Source: an uncultured Phaeodactylibacter sp. (lineage in GTDB: Bacteria > Bacteroidota > Bacteroidia > Chitinophagales > Saprospiraceae). Taken from it: 5,926 nt of DNA. Of this stretch, positions 5,391 to 5,926 are shown in pieces (position 1 is the first letter of the stretch; every line of letters begins with the position of its first letter). The position numbers were made by a program, and so were the translations under genes. The notes beneath the pieces were generated by a model. That model had not been told where the DNA came from. It saw only the letters and a list, made by a program, of their open reading frames with translations, and ran no database searches. The stretch is from positions 1 through 5,926 of the forward strand of contig CAJXXJ010000261.1 in assembly GCA_913062745.1 (NCBI GenBank), read 5' to 3'.

Positions 5391-5926
5391 CTACTGCGCC
5401 CTAAAGTTATAAGTAATTGTACCGCACTGCTTATCCACATTGCCCGGCGCAAATTTCCAACGCTTGGCGGAGCTGATGGCCAGGTTTTTCAGGCGGGAGC
5501 TTGTGGCGGTGGAGCCCCGCTGCGTAAACTCAGCCGAGGTAACGTTTCCGGCGCGGTCTACGCACACCTTTACCACGACCACACCCTGATCCTGTGAATT
5601 GTCCTGCGGAGTATGCGTACGGGCAACACCACGGTTGCCAAGCCCACCGCCTACCTTACCGGAGCCGGTGCTGATGCCTTCGAGTATATCGCTGTTGGGG
5701 TCACCGTTGGGGTCGCCCTGATTGCCGGCGGTACCGGTATTGCCTTTGCCGTCGCCGTCGCCAAACAGGCCGCCTATTTCGTTCTTGAGGTCAGCTGCTT
5801 CGGCCTCTCTTTTAGCCTGCGCTGCTTCGGCCTGACGCTTGCGCTCGGCTTCTGCTTCTGCTTTTTCACGGGCTTCACGATCTCGGCGCTCCTGTTCCTG
5901 ACGCTCTTTGCGCTCTTTTTTTTTTT
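5391..5926 (-). CDS. TonB/TolA-like energy transducer, C-terminal part (5' end beyond the window)
   Basis: 177 residues of open frame are visible, running from codon 5924-5922 to the TAG at 5393-5391; the start and membrane anchor lie past the edge. Residues 1-48 are Lys/Glu/Arg/Ala-rich (KKKERKERQEQERR onward) and should form a long helix or coiled coil spanning the periplasm, as in TolA/TonB proteins. Residues about 51-113 are a flexible Gly/Asp/Asn linker including GDPNGDPN. Residues 114-175 match the TonB C-terminal domain: GVVVVKVCVDRAGNVTSAEF, RGSTATSSRLKNLAISSAKRWKFAP and the closing CGTITYNFRAQ. In Bacteroidota such proteins commonly follow exbB and exbD and pass proton-motive energy to outer-membrane TonB-dependent transporters, so exbD and exbB are predicted just outside the window. 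Two cysteines (121 and 167 of the visible part) are noted. A shorter GTG start at 5582 would cover only the C-terminal domain and is rejected because the upstream frame is open and TonB-like. Confidence 0.9.
   Translation of the reverse strand, partial: KKKERKERQEQERRDREAREKAEAEAERKRQAEAAQAKREAEAADLKNEIGGLFGDGDGKGNTGTAGNQGDPNGDPNSDILEGISTGSGKVGGGLGNRGVARTHTPQDNSQDQGVVVVKVCVDRAGNVTSAEFTQRGSTATSSRLKNLAISSAKRWKFAPGNVDKQCGTITYNFRAQ
5694..5714 (-). repeat. Short tandem repeat in the TonB linker
   Basis: GTTGGGGTC occurs at 5694-5702 and again at 5706-5714 on the plus strand, a 12-bp period that encodes the doubled GDPN in the linker. It suggests local duplication of linker codons; length in this region is probably unconstrained. 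Confidence 0.7.
5916..5926. repeat. 11-base T/A homopolymer inside the TonB-family gene
   Basis: The window ends in eleven T on the plus strand, read as consecutive AAA lysine codons in the minus-strand gene. The run may continue beyond the edge. Such runs are hotspots for replication or transcription slippage and for assembly ends. Confidence 0.85.

Noticed and set aside
5183..5452. Minus-strand 89-codon frame overlapping the TonB-family gene and the small peptide gene
   Set aside because: It overlaps the conserved TonB C-terminal coding sequence in another frame, and its composition (Arg/Ser/Thr-rich) looks like a shadow; the 60-codon frame has a better start and signal-like N-terminus.
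5232..5597. Plus-strand 121-codon frame across the TonB end and small gene
   Set aside because: It is antisense to the TonB C-terminal domain, with no supporting leader or domain.

Overview
The window looks like chromosomal DNA from a Bacteroidota bacterium, possibly of the Saprospiria/Lewinella type. I infer this from gene content and style. Starts are preceded by A-rich leaders without Shine-Dalgarno sequences, and there is a TAnnTTTG-type -7 element. The Lnt active-site lysine sits in a KSKLVPGPE variant, and a TonB-family gene lies directly upstream of folC. No sequence search was possible, so the lineage is an inference. Most of the DNA is GC-rich; the Uma2 gene and the region around 120-250 are visibly more AT-rich.

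Left edge (1-309): no complete gene. A 25-base uninterrupted GT/CA run (52-76), followed by a short imperfect extension to 83, lies between an upstream ATG on the minus strand (133) and a minus-strand frame that leaves the window at base 1. That frame reads like the start of a YhhN/lysoplasmalogenase-type membrane protein (KPLLM motif). The two segments are out of frame, and losing one GT unit would join them. This is the most interesting signal here: a possible phase-variable or broken gene. The AT-rich stretch 134-309 should hold the divergent promoters.

Plus strand (310-1362): a 350-residue lipoprotein with a lipobox cysteine, an acidic export-type motif, a Pro/Gln-rich linker and a C-terminal Gmad2 immunoglobulin-like domain. 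It ends 11 bp from a converging gene.

Minus strand (5926 to 1374, in transcription order): the C-terminal part of a TonB/TolA-like energy transducer (cut by the window edge), a 60-residue exported acidic peptide, folC (dihydrofolate/folylpolyglutamate synthase), lnt (apolipoprotein N-acyltransferase) and a Uma2-family nuclease gene. The gaps are 92, 26, 21 and about 55 bp with no convincing terminator, so tonB to lnt probably form one transcription unit. uma2 has its own candidate -7 element and lower GC, so it may be a later addition.

The shared theme is the cell envelope: TonB energises outer-membrane transport, Lnt finishes lipoprotein acylation and the plus-strand gene encodes a lipoprotein. 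FolC is a folate housekeeping enzyme that shares the operon. Apart from the repeat-interrupted left edge and the small acidic peptide, the gene content is ordinary; I see no CRISPR array, RNA gene, insertion sequence or obvious novel multi-gene system.
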